From positions 372,001 to 436,000 of the forward strand of contig NZ_JAUXZY010000004.1 in NCBI RefSeq assembly GCF_030693775.1: a DNA stretch of 64,000 nucleotides, written 5' to 3'. Below, piece after piece: positions 10,480 through 20,203 of the stretch; within the stretch, counting starts at the first letter, position 1; each line of letters opens with the position of its first letter. The translations under genes and the position numbers were made by a program. Below the pieces are notes generated by a model. That model was not told the DNA's origin. It was given only the letters and a program-made list of their open reading frames with translations, and searched no databases. Source of the DNA: Polynucleobacter sp. (GTDB lineage Bacteria; Pseudomonadota; Gammaproteobacteria; Burkholderiales; Burkholderiaceae).

Positions 10480-10713
10480 TTAGATTTGGCCGCGTGCGCG
10501 CAAGTCGACTAAAACGGCATCGATGCCATTCTTGTCGATTACACGCAAACCTGCGTTGGTTAAGCGAAGGCTGATCCAGCGATTTTCTGATTCAACCCAG
10601 AAACGGCGATTTTGCAGATTAGGCAAAAAGCGACGCTTCGTTTTATTGTTTGCATGGGAAACATTATTGCCAACCATCGGCTTTTTCCCAGTGACTTGGC
10701 AAACTTTTGCCAT
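10480..10713 (-). CDS. rpmB: 50S ribosomal protein L28 (bL28)
   Basis: A 77-residue large-subunit ribosomal protein. The start [20 protein letters not shown] and the internal RRFLPNLQ are diagnostic of L28. A good ribosome-binding sequence (AAGGAG) precedes the ATG. First gene of the two-gene rpmB-rpmG operon. Confidence 0.97.
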   Translation of the reverse strand: MAKVCQVTGKKPMVGNNVSHANNKTKRRFLPNLQNRRFWVESENRWISLRLTNAGLRVIDKNGIDAVLVDLRARGQI

Positions 10714-10843
10714 GACACGACTCCTTAATTGCGAAAAAAGAAGATTGTAGCAGGCGAATGGCTAAATGAGCCAGCCCTTTTGTAGATTGCCAAATACAAC
10801 TGGATTATTCCTTGTAATTTAATCAATAAGTTAGTGTTTACTA

Positions 10844-11590
10844 CTAATTTGGATCAATATCCATAATGCCAGCCTCCACAAAAGAGAAGAAACTGCTCTG
10901 ACTAACGATGCAATGGTCTAAAAGGCCAATCGCAACCCATTGCAGTGCTTGCTGGAGGGTGCGGGTTAATTCAATGTCCTTTTTGCTGGGATAGGGGTCG
11001 CCGCTGGGATGGTTATGGGCCACGATCAGGGCGCTGGAGTTGCGGATCAAGGCCTCTTTGACGATTTCGCGGGGGTAGATGGCAGTCTGTGCCACGGAAC
11101 CCCGAAACAGCTCCTGGCACTCAATTAAGCGATTTTTAGAGTCTAAGTGAAGGCAGAGAAAGACCTCATGGGGCAGGTGCCCGATTTTGGCCTGAATCAG
11201 CTCCCGCATTTGAGCTGGTGAACCTAAAACAGAGTCGTGCATCAGCTCATGCTCTAGGCTGCGCTTGACTAGCTCATAGGCAGCCTGAATTTGTGCCCAT
11301 TTGGATATTCCCATGCCATAGCAGCGGGTAATTTCCTCGGCGCTTGAGTTAAGTAACCGAGGAAGGCTGCCAAAAGTACCCAAAAGGTCTTGAGCAAGGG
11401 TTACAGCGGTTTTCCCCTTCACGCCAACCCGAAGGAAGATCGCCAGCAATTCAGCGTCTGAGAGCGCCTCAGGGCCAGCGAGGCGCAGTTTCTCGCGCGG
11501 TTGCTGACCCTTAGGCCATTCGGAAATCGGAGAATGTACTCCGCCCGTTGTCCTAGCTACAATATTCCGATGACTATGCCGACCGTTCAA
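10844..11590 (-). CDS. radC: RadC family JAMM-domain protein
   Basis: UPF0758/RadC family; historically called a DNA repair protein, but the biochemical role is unclear. The C-terminal half carries the JAMM/MPN+ metal motif HNHPSGDPYPSKKD, and the N-terminal half has a helix-hairpin-helix region (PEALSDAELLAIFLR onward). The start is uncertain. The family usually begins near PISEWPKGQQPREKL (about 11539), where this sequence has no ATG, GTG or TTG. The TTG at 11590 has AGGAG 5 nt upstream and is chosen here, which makes the gene overlap fkpB by 21 bp head to head. The frame is open to 11698. Confidence 0.8.
   Translation of the reverse strand: MNGRHSHRNIVARTTGGVHSPISEWPKGQQPREKLRLAGPEALSDAELLAIFLRVGVKGKTAVTLAQDLLGTFGSLPRLLNSSAEEITRCYGMGISKWAQIQAAYELVKRSLEHELMHDSVLGSPAQMRELIQAKIGHLPHEVFLCLHLDSKNRLIECQELFRGSVAQTAIYPREIVKEALIRNSSALIVAHNHPSGDPYPSKKDIELTRTLQQALQWVAIGLLDHCIVSQSSFFSFVEAGIMDIDPN
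11558..11563 (+). promoter_or_regulatory. Candidate -10 hexamer for fkpB
   Basis: TACAAT ends 6 nt before the fkpB ATG. No clear -35 box. Transcription from here would give a leaderless or nearly leaderless mRNA. It lies inside the 5' part of the chosen radC frame. Confidence 0.4.
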
Positions 11591-12016
11591 TCCGACTCCT
11601 ACTTGACCCTCAACTACCGCTTGGTTTTGCCTGGCGGGGAGGACTACATCAACACCTTTGAGGACAACCCGGCGACGGTGATGTTTGGTACTGGTCAATT
11701 TGCCCCCTGTTTTGAAAAGGCGCTATTGGGCATGACGACCGGAGAGCGCAGAACGGTGGTGATTCCTCCTGAGGAGGGCTTTGGATTACACAAGCCAGAA
11801 TTGGTGCAGTGGGTCACGATGGAGACCTTAAAAGAAAATACCGATGAAACCCCAAGCTTTTCTCCGGGTGATGTCATTGAGTTCAATGCGCCCAGCGGCG
11901 CTCAATATGCTGGCGTCTTGCAATCGATGACCGATGAAGGGGCGTGGTTTGATTTCAACCATCCTTTGGCGGGCAAACCCATTACCTTTGAAGCAGAAAT
12001 CGTCGCTATTCTCTAG
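11570..12016 (+). CDS. fkpB: FKBP-type peptidyl-prolyl cis-trans isomerase (SlyD/SlpA-like)
   Basis: Cytoplasmic prolyl isomerase and chaperone of the SlpA/FkpB group. The 148 residues contain the FKBP core: LNYRLVLPGGEDYINTF, FGTGQFAPCFEKALLGM, GERRTVVIPPEEGFG and the insert-in-flap segment, ending ITFEAEIVAIL. There is no His-rich SlyD tail. It sits 6 bp upstream of ispH, the arrangement known in E. coli for fkpB-ispH, which supports this name over slyD. The frame extends to 11501, but the ATG at 11570 fits the family start. A second ATG at 11576 is possible. Confidence 0.9.
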   Translation: MTMPTVQSDSYLTLNYRLVLPGGEDYINTFEDNPATVMFGTGQFAPCFEKALLGMTTGERRTVVIPPEEGFGLHKPELVQWVTMETLKENTDETPSFSPGDVIEFNAPSGAQYAGVLQSMTDEGAWFDFNHPLAGKPITFEAEIVAIL

Positions 12017-12022
12017 ACCACT

Positions 12023-12964
12023 ATGAGCCAAACTGATCAACCTGAAATTTTGCTCGCCCAGCCCAGGGGATTTTGCGCTGGCGTTGATCGTGCGATCAAC
12101 ATTGTGAACGAGGCCTTGAACCGATTTGGTAAGCCCATTTATGTGCGCCATGAGATTGTGCACAACAAGTACGTGGTGGATGAGTTGCGTACCAAGGGCG
12201 CGGTATTTGTGGAAGAATTGGAAGAAGTACCGCGCGGCGGGATTGTGGTGTTTAGTGCCCATGGCGTTTCGCAAGAAGTCAGGCGCGATGCAGAAGCCCG
12301 TGGCTTGCAGGTGTATGACGCCACATGCCCACTCGTAACTAAGGTGCATTTGGAAGTAGTCAAGATGTGCAAAGAAGGTTTTACCGTCTTGATGATTGGT
12401 CATGCTGGCCACCCCGAGGTAGAGGGCACGATGGGGCAAGTAGGCGAAGGAATTATCTTGATAGAGAACTTGGAAGACGTAGCCAAGCTCAATTTGCCAG
12501 CCGATGAAAAGGTAGCCTTTGTTACCCAAACCACCTTATCGGTTGATGAAACAAAAGAAATCGTTGATGCCTTAACCACTAAGTTTCCCCACATTACAAA
12601 GCCACGCAAACAAGATATTTGTTATGCGACGCAAAATCGCCAAGACGCTGTTAAATTCATGGCGCCGCAAGTTGATCTTGTTATTGTGGTGGGAAGCAAA
12701 GCGAGCTCGAACTCCAATCGCTTGCGGGAACTATCTGAAAAGTTAGGCGTACCTTCCTATATGGTCGATGCGCCCGAGCAGCTGGAAGAAAAATGGTTCG
12801 AAGGCAAAAAACGGATTGGCTTAACTGCAGGCGCATCCGCGCCAGAGAGCCTAGCGCAGTCGATTGTTGCGCGCATTCAGGAATTTGGTCCGCGGCAAAT
12901 CCGTTCATTGCCAGGGGTAGTGGAAGACGTTACATTCTCCCTGCCAAAAAACTTAACGAACTGA
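12023..12964 (+). CDS. ispH: 4-hydroxy-3-methylbut-2-enyl diphosphate reductase
   Basis: Last enzyme of the MEP isoprenoid pathway, an iron-sulfur protein that reduces HMBPP to IPP and DMAPP. The three cluster cysteines are visible in [12 protein letters not shown] near residue 18, [12 protein letters not shown] and [14 protein letters not shown]. The length of 313 residues is standard. It forms an operon with fkpB. Other MEP-pathway and prenyl genes (dxs, ispA) lie elsewhere in this window. Confidence 0.97.
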   Translation: MSQTDQPEILLAQPRGFCAGVDRAINIVNEALNRFGKPIYVRHEIVHNKYVVDELRTKGAVFVEELEEVPRGGIVVFSAHGVSQEVRRDAEARGLQVYDATCPLVTKVHLEVVKMCKEGFTVLMIGHAGHPEVEGTMGQVGEGIILIENLEDVAKLNLPADEKVAFVTQTTLSVDETKEIVDALTTKFPHITKPRKQDICYATQNRQDAVKFMAPQVDLVIVVGSKASSNSNRLRELSEKLGVPSYMVDAPEQLEEKWFEGKKRIGLTAGASAPESLAQSIVARIQEFGPRQIRSLPGVVEDVTFSLPKNLTN

Positions 12965-12969
12965 GTTTT

Positions 12970-14190
12970 TTAATGGACCTGCTGTAAGAGTCCGCGCAGC
13001 ATTCCGCACATCTGCGCAATCTCAGCATCCGTTACCGCCAGCGATGGCATAAAGCGCAGTAAATTGGGTCTTGGGGAATTGATCAGCAAGCCTTCAGGAC
13101 CCTGATCGCGGGCCATCTCAACCAGCTTAGGCCCAACATCCTTGCCCAGCATCAAGGCCCGCAATAAGCCTTTACCGCGCTCACCTTCGAGATTAAATTC
13201 GGTTGCTAGGGTTTGCAGCTCACGACTCAGTAACTCACCCTTACGAACCACCTCATCTAAAAAGCCTGGGGCCAATAGCTGCTCGATCACGCTGATACCA
13301 ACCGCAGTCATGAGTGCATTGCCGTTGTAGGTGCCGCCTTGATCGCCCGGAACAAAACACGAGACTTCCTCAGTCGCCAGCAAGGCGGCCAACGGAACGC
13401 CACCACCAATGCCTTTGCCTAAGGTCATGATGTCGGGTTTGATGTTGTAGTGCTGGTAGGCAAATAGTTTGCCGGTGCGACCACAGCCTGCTTGGACTTC
13501 ATCGACGATGAGTAGCACCTTGTGCTCTTGTGTCAATGCGCGTAAGCCTTCCATGAACTCAGTCGTGGTGGGTATCACGCCACCTTCACCTTGCACTGGC
13601 TCGACCATCACTGCTACGGTTTTAGGGCCAATTAATTTTTTGACGGACTCAAGGTTATTCAATTCTGCTTTTAAAAAGCCCGGGACCTGCGGCGCAAACA
13701 TCGTGTCCCAGCCTGGCTTACCTGAGGCGCTCATGGTGGCTAAGGTTCTGCCATGAAAGGAATGCTCAAAGGTAATGATTTCATGCGCGCCAGACTTGTG
13801 GAGTTGCCCCCATTTACGCGCTAACTTGATTGCGCCCTCATTGGCCTCGGCACCACTGTTGGCGAAGAAGACACGATTAAAGCAGCTCTGTTCCGTGAGT
13901 AGATTCGATAAGCGAATCATCGGCTCGTTGTAAAAGGCAGGACTTGGATTAATTAATTTACGCGCTTGCGCATTCATCGCGGCGATCATTCCAGGATTGG
14001 AATGGCCTAAGCAATTGACAGCCCAGCCTTGCAAAAAGTCGAGATAGCGTTTGCCATTGTGATCTACCAACCAAGAGCCGAGGCCTTCGGTCATCACGAG
14101 CTCAGGGCGCTGGGTGATGAACATCACGGAGTGACTGTCAACTGCAGTTGAGCTCAGTGGAGTAGAGGGGATGTCGTGCGGCTTATTCAT
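12970..14190 (-). CDS. argD: Acetylornithine/succinyldiaminopimelate-type aminotransferase
   Basis: PLP-dependent class III aminotransferase, most likely acetylornithine transaminase in arginine synthesis. Visible motifs: NSGAEANEGAIKLAR, HSFHGRTLATMSASGKPG, the Asp that contacts the PLP ring in LLIVDEVQAGCGRTG, and the PLP lysine in MTLGKGIGGGVPLAALLA. The start is set at the ATG at 14190 rather than 14205: a TATGAT hexamer ends 6 nt before 14190 and would leave the upstream ATG outside the transcript. The 3' end is 5 bp from the ispH stop (convergent). Substrate assignment within class III is inferred. Confidence 0.85.
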   Translation of the reverse strand: MNKPHDIPSTPLSSTAVDSHSVMFITQRPELVMTEGLGSWLVDHNGKRYLDFLQGWAVNCLGHSNPGMIAAMNAQARKLINPSPAFYNEPMIRLSNLLTEQSCFNRVFFANSGAEANEGAIKLARKWGQLHKSGAHEIITFEHSFHGRTLATMSASGKPGWDTMFAPQVPGFLKAELNNLESVKKLIGPKTVAVMVEPVQGEGGVIPTTTEFMEGLRALTQEHKVLLIVDEVQAGCGRTGKLFAYQHYNIKPDIMTLGKGIGGGVPLAALLATEEVSCFVPGDQGGTYNGNALMTAVGISVIEQLLAPGFLDEVVRKGELLSRELQTLATEFNLEGERGKGLLRALMLGKDVGPKLVEMARDQGPEGLLINSPRPNLLRFMPSLAVTDAEIAQMCGMLRGLLQQVH

Positions 14191-14196
14191 GGCTCC

Positions 14197-14202
14197 ATCA
14201 TA
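14197..14202 (-). promoter_or_regulatory. Candidate -10 hexamer for argD
   Basis: TATGAT on the minus strand, followed by 6 nt (GGAGCC) and the ATG at 14190. The -35 is weak. If used, the mRNA would begin at or within a few bases of the start codon. Confidence 0.4.
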
Positions 14203-14237
14203 CAAAAAGGCAGGGAATGCTGCAGGGGTTTTTCGGA

Positions 14238-15293
14238 TTAGGCGCTAGCAGGGAGTAAATCGGCAGCAGTAGTAAACGAATCGGCAAAGAAGGCATCGCT
14301 GGGCAATTGGCATGCCGCGACAAAATCAGCACGTGCTGCGTTGACCACCACGGGCGCGCCGCACGCATAGACTTCTACGCTGCGCATGTCAGGAAAATCG
14401 GCCATAGCCGCTTGATGAACAAAGCCATCCCGGCCAGTCCACCGGTCTTCTGGCAGCGCATGGGAAACAACCGGCACGTAGGTAAAGTGGGGCAAGCTAT
14501 CGGCCCAGCTGCGACAAAGGGCATCTAAATAAAGGTCGCTCGGTCGGCGACCACCCCAATACAGGGTTATCGGACGCTCTATTTTTTTGGCTTGCATGTG
14601 TTCGATGATCGATTTGATGGGAGCAAAACCGGTTCCCGCAGCGACAAAAATAATCGGACTGCTGTTGTCCTCGCGCAAAAAGAAGCTACCCATCGGCCCC
14701 TCAAAGCGCAAGATGTCTTTTAATTTGAGTGCAGGTTTATCAGGCACCCCAAAAACAAAATCGGTAAAGAGACCGCCAGGGGTATGGCGAATATGTAACT
14801 CGAGCGGGCCTTCAGCCTCAGGCGCAGAGGCAATCGAGTAGGCGCGCCGCTGCCCGTCCTTGAGTAAAAATTCCAGGTATTGGCCAGCCAAAAACTGAAA
14901 GCGCTCGGCGGCGGGTAGTTGTAACTTCAGAATGGCAACATCAGGACTGGGGCGTTCCATTTCATTAACGCGGCAGGGTATTTTCCGAATCGATAGATCG
15001 CCAGCACCCTGCACCTCACGCACCGCAATCACCAGATCGCTTTGCGCGTGGGCACAGCAAAACAGGGCATTGCCCGCCGTTTTTTCAGCAGGAGTGAGAG
15101 CGCCTTCATTGTGGTTGCCATGACTTACAGAACCCTCAGTCACCTGACCTTTGCAGGAGCCACAGGCGCCATTTTTGCAACCATAGGGCAGGGTGATGCC
15201 TTGCCGCAGGGCGGCTTGCAAAATGGTTTCATCCGGGCTGGCATCAAACTGTTTGCCGCTGGATTTGAGGGTCACTTGGTAAGGCAATCTCAT
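14238..15293 (-). CDS. 2Fe-2S ferredoxin/FAD/NAD reductase (CDP-6-deoxy-delta-3,4-glucoseen reductase-like)
   Basis: Three-domain electron-transfer reductase. The N-terminal ferredoxin domain holds the cluster cysteines in YGCKNGACGSC and FCCAHAQ. An FAD domain follows with RAYSIASAP, and the NAD domain has FVAAGTGFAPIKSII and ends with a YACGAPVVV motif. The 351-residue architecture matches proteins annotated as CDP-6-deoxy-delta-3,4-glucoseen reductase in Burkholderiales, but no deoxysugar genes are nearby, so the real partner is unknown. It may serve an oxygenase or another redox enzyme. Divergent from the SDR gene, with a 30-bp gap. Confidence 0.85.
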   Translation of the reverse strand: MRLPYQVTLKSSGKQFDASPDETILQAALRQGITLPYGCKNGACGSCKGQVTEGSVSHGNHNEGALTPAEKTAGNALFCCAHAQSDLVIAVREVQGAGDLSIRKIPCRVNEMERPSPDVAILKLQLPAAERFQFLAGQYLEFLLKDGQRRAYSIASAPEAEGPLELHIRHTPGGLFTDFVFGVPDKPALKLKDILRFEGPMGSFFLREDNSSPIIFVAAGTGFAPIKSIIEHMQAKKIERPITLYWGGRRPSDLYLDALCRSWADSLPHFTYVPVVSHALPEDRWTGRDGFVHQAAMADFPDMRSVEVYACGAPVVVNAARADFVAACQLPSDAFFADSFTTAADLLPASA

Positions 15294-15310
15294 TCCTTTA
15301 AATAAATCGG

Positions 15311-15316
15311 TACGAT
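15311..15316 (+). promoter_or_regulatory. Candidate -10 hexamer for the SDR gene
   Basis: TACGAT ends 7 nt before the ATG at 15324. The intergenic gap to the divergent reductase is 30 bp. Weak -35. Confidence 0.35.
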
Positions 15317-16224
15317 AGTAGGTATGCCATCGTCATATCATGCTCTAGCAGCCCCATTTCAGCGCCCCCGCGTTTTAATCGTGGGTTGCGGCGATATCGG
15401 CATACGGGTACTGCAACAGCTCACTCGCTTTCAGGCATACCGCGTATTTGCATTGACCTCGCAAAGCAGCCGTTTTCCAGAAATCAGGGCAATGGGCGCT
15501 ACTCCGATGCTGGGCAACTTAGACCAGATAGATACACTGTGGCGTCTGCGTGGTTTAGCCAGCACGGTGGTGCATTTAGCACCGCCACAACAAACCGGCG
15601 CAAGCGACCTGCGCACCCAAAATCTCTTACGGATTTTATCGCAAGGCGGAGTCACTGTCAGGCGCCTCGTCTATGTCAGTACCACCGGGGTATATGGTGA
15701 CTGTGGCGGTGGCGATGCGATTGAAACAAGCACAGTAAAGCCGCAAAGTGAGCGGGCTAAACGGCGCTGGGATGCTGAATGGCAATTGCGCCAATGGGCC
15801 CTGCTGCACCACGTGCGACTCACGATATTGAGGGTGCCTGGGATTTACGATGCCAATCGATTGCCGACGGAGCGGATAAAAGCCAGAACACCCGCTTTAT
15901 TACCCGAGGTAGACGCCTATTCGAATCACATTCAAGCCGATGATTTGGCACGGATTATTTGCGCTGCCATTTATCACGGCAAACCACAGCGTGTAGTGAA
16001 TGCCTGCGATGGTGCGCAAACCAAAATGGGGGATTACTTTGACCAAGTTGCCGATGCATTCGGCTTAGAACGCCCACCGCGTTTGCCAGCAGACCAAGTA
16101 CAAGCGTTAGTAAGTCCGATGCTGTGGTCTTTTATGCGCGAATCCCGGCGCGTGGGGAATGACCGCTTGAAGGAATTGAAAGTACAACTGCGCTACGCCA
16201 GTACGCAAGCTTTTCTGAGCGAAC

Positions 16225-18006
<1,782 letters not shown>

Positions 18007-18012
18007 GCCTCT

Positions 18013-18018
18013 ATTGTA
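18013..18018 (-). promoter_or_regulatory. Candidate -10 hexamer for glnS
   Basis: TACAAT on the minus strand ends 6 nt before the glnS ATG, with AGAGGC between. No clear -35 box was found. Confidence 0.4.
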
Positions 18019-18097
18019 GAGAAGAAAATGTGCTTCCCCAGAAAGACAAAGCCCGCAGGGTGAGTGCGGGCCTTGTCAAGGGATGCGGTAGCGATGT

Positions 18098-19600
18098 TTA
18101 CTCTTCGACGAAAACCTCTTCGCGGCTCTTCTTCACGGCGGGCAGCATAACCACAATCACCAGTAATGCCGCTGCAATCAGCAAACCAAGCGACAGTGGA
18201 CGAGTAACAAACGTACTGAAATCACCGCGTGAGAGCAGCAGTGCGCGGCGGAAATTCTCTTCCATCATTGGTCCCAGCACGAAGCCGAGTAGCAGGGGGG
18301 CGGGCTCGCACCCCAGCTTAAAGAACAGATAGCCAATGATGCCAAAGCCAGCAGTGATATAGACGTCAAAGATAGAGTTGTTAACGGTATAAACACCGAT
18401 ACAGCAGAACACCAAAATTGCAGGATACAAATAGCGATACGGAATTTGTAATAGCTTCACCCAAATACCGATCAGGGGCAAGTTCAGCAAAATGAGCATC
18501 ACATTACCAATCCACATCGATGCAATCAAGCCCCAGAATAAGGTTGGATTGCTGGTCATCACCTGAGGACCGGGCTGAATGTTATGAATAGTCATTGCAC
18601 CCACCATCAGCGCCATCACGGCATTGGGTGGAATGCCTAGGGTCAAGAGGGGAATGAAGGAGGTTTGCGCAGCTGCATTATTGGCGGCCTCTGGACCGGC
18701 AACGCCTTCAATTGCGCCTTTACCGAATTCTTCGCTGTACTTGGACGATTTCTTTTCAACCGAATAGGCACCAAAGGCTGCAAGAGCAGCGCCACCGCCT
18801 GGCAAAATACCCAGAATGGAACCAATCGTTGTGCCGCGCAGAATTGACGGGGTCATGCGCTTGACGTCAGTCCACGTTGGAATCAGGGTGGTGACTTTAT
18901 TTAAGAATGACTCACCGGTGCCTTTCTTCTCGAGATTAGTCATGATTTCAGCAAAGCCGAATACACCCATGGCTACGGAGACAAAGCCAATGCCATCGCT
19001 GAGTTGGGGTATGTCAAAGGAGTAACGCGCCACACCGGAATTAACGTCGGTACCAATCAGTCCCATTAAGAGGCCCAAAATGATCATACCGATCGCTTTC
19101 AAGAGCGAGCCTGATGCCAACACAACCGCACCAATCAAACCAAGAACCATTAAGGAAAAATATTCTGCGGGACCGAATTTGAAAGCCACTTCCGCTAAGG
19201 GCGCAGCAAAGCCGGCCAAAATCAGTGTAGCTACGCAGCCTGCAAAAAAGGAACCCATACCTGCAGTAAAGAGCGCAACACCGCCGCGACCGCGGCGTGC
19301 CATCTGGTAGCCATCAATGGCGGTAACCACCGAAGCAGTTTCACCAGGGATGTTGAGCAGAATAGCCGTGGTTGAGCCGCCGTACTGTGAGCCGTAATAA
19401 ATACCGGCTAGCATGATCAAGGCGGCAATCGGAGGCAATGCATAGGTTGCAGGCAGCAGCATCGCAATCGTGGCTACTGGACCTAGGCCTGGCAATACGC
19501 CAATCAAAGTGCCGAGCACGCAACCGATAAAGCAATACATCAAATTCTGCAGAGTAAATGCAGTGTCAAAACCAAGTGACAGGTTAGCTAATAATTCCAT
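18098..19600 (-). CDS. tctA: Tripartite tricarboxylate transporter, large membrane subunit TctA
   Basis: Large permease of the TTT family, which uses a periplasmic binding protein (TctC/Bug) to import carboxylates. The 500 residues form about 12 membrane helices with the family signatures GVLPGLGPVATIAMLLP near residue 38, YGSQYGGSTTAILLNIPGE and ILPGGGAALAAFGAYS. It is 18 bp downstream of tctB. No tctC gene is present within several kilobases on either side, so the binding protein must be encoded elsewhere. The substrate cannot be told from sequence. Confidence 0.93.
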   Translation of the reverse strand: MELLANLSLGFDTAFTLQNLMYCFIGCVLGTLIGVLPGLGPVATIAMLLPATYALPPIAALIMLAGIYYGSQYGGSTTAILLNIPGETASVVTAIDGYQMARRGRGGVALFTAGMGSFFAGCVATLILAGFAAPLAEVAFKFGPAEYFSLMVLGLIGAVVLASGSLLKAIGMIILGLLMGLIGTDVNSGVARYSFDIPQLSDGIGFVSVAMGVFGFAEIMTNLEKKGTGESFLNKVTTLIPTWTDVKRMTPSILRGTTIGSILGILPGGGAALAAFGAYSVEKKSSKYSEEFGKGAIEGVAGPEAANNAAAQTSFIPLLTLGIPPNAVMALMVGAMTIHNIQPGPQVMTSNPTLFWGLIASMWIGNVMLILLNLPLIGIWVKLLQIPYRYLYPAILVFCCIGVYTVNNSIFDVYITAGFGIIGYLFFKLGCEPAPLLLGFVLGPMMEENFRRALLLSRGDFSTFVTRPLSLGLLIAAALLVIVVMLPAVKKSREEVFVEE

Positions 19601-19618
19601 TTTTATTGTCTCGTCAAC

Positions 19619-20077
19619 TTAGTTCATGAAGAAAGGCAAAAGCGGGAAAGAAAGTCCCAGTCCTTTAACAAATGCCAAATAGGTAAATACAACTAAAAAG
19701 GCCGCATTGAGTGATGTGCCCTTCCAGCCAAACTCGTGACTGGCTGAAGCGGAGACGAATACCAGTGCAAAAATCGCAAAGATGAAACCCATGGTGGGCA
19801 ACAAAATGCCATAGAGCACAACCGATCCAGTGATCCAAAGCATGATTTTAAAATCCCACTTGGGCATTTTTTCTTCAATGGATTTTTTAGATATCGAGGT
19901 GTATAAAACAATCAGCCCGATTACAGCCATTAAGACGCCAAGCCAAAATGGAAAATAGCCTGGGCCCATCTTGGCGGCGGTGCCCATGCGATATTGCGTT
20001 GCGATGACTGCGAAAAAGATGCCAACCAAGATAAACATGATGCCGGCACCAAAATCTCTTTGGTTACGAATTTTCAA
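19619..20077 (-). CDS. tctB: Tripartite tricarboxylate transporter, small membrane subunit TctB
   Basis: Small four-helix membrane subunit of the TTT transporter. The 152 residues show GIMFILVGIFFAVIATQY, then MGPGYFPFWLGVLMAVIGL, the typical GPGxFP motif. It starts at TTG (20075-20077), supported by AAGGAG 7 nt upstream. First gene of the two-gene tctB-tctA operon, divergent from alaS with a 126-bp intergenic region. Confidence 0.9.
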   Translation of the reverse strand: MKIRNQRDFGAGIMFILVGIFFAVIATQYRMGTAAKMGPGYFPFWLGVLMAVIGLIVLYTSISKKSIEEKMPKWDFKIMLWITGSVVLYGILLPTMGFIFAIFALVFVSASASHEFGWKGTSLNAAFLVVFTYLAFVKGLGLSFPLLPFFMN

Positions 20078-20166
20078 AACTGCGCTCCTTTTGGCTATTA
20101 GATAGCCACTTTAATTTTTTTAATGTTGTGCGATTGTAAGGCACAGATTCAGTCATATATAAAGGG

Positions 20167-20196
20167 TTTACCCTAATATTCGGTCAATGCCATAAT
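20167..20196 (+). promoter_or_regulatory. Candidate alaS promoter
   Basis: TTTACC (20167-20172), an 18-bp spacer and CATAAT (20191-20196). The -10 ends 7 nt before the alaS ATG, so the transcript would be almost leaderless. A small GGGTTTACCC palindrome overlaps the -35. Confidence 0.45.
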
Positions 20197-20203
20197 TGAG
20201 GGT

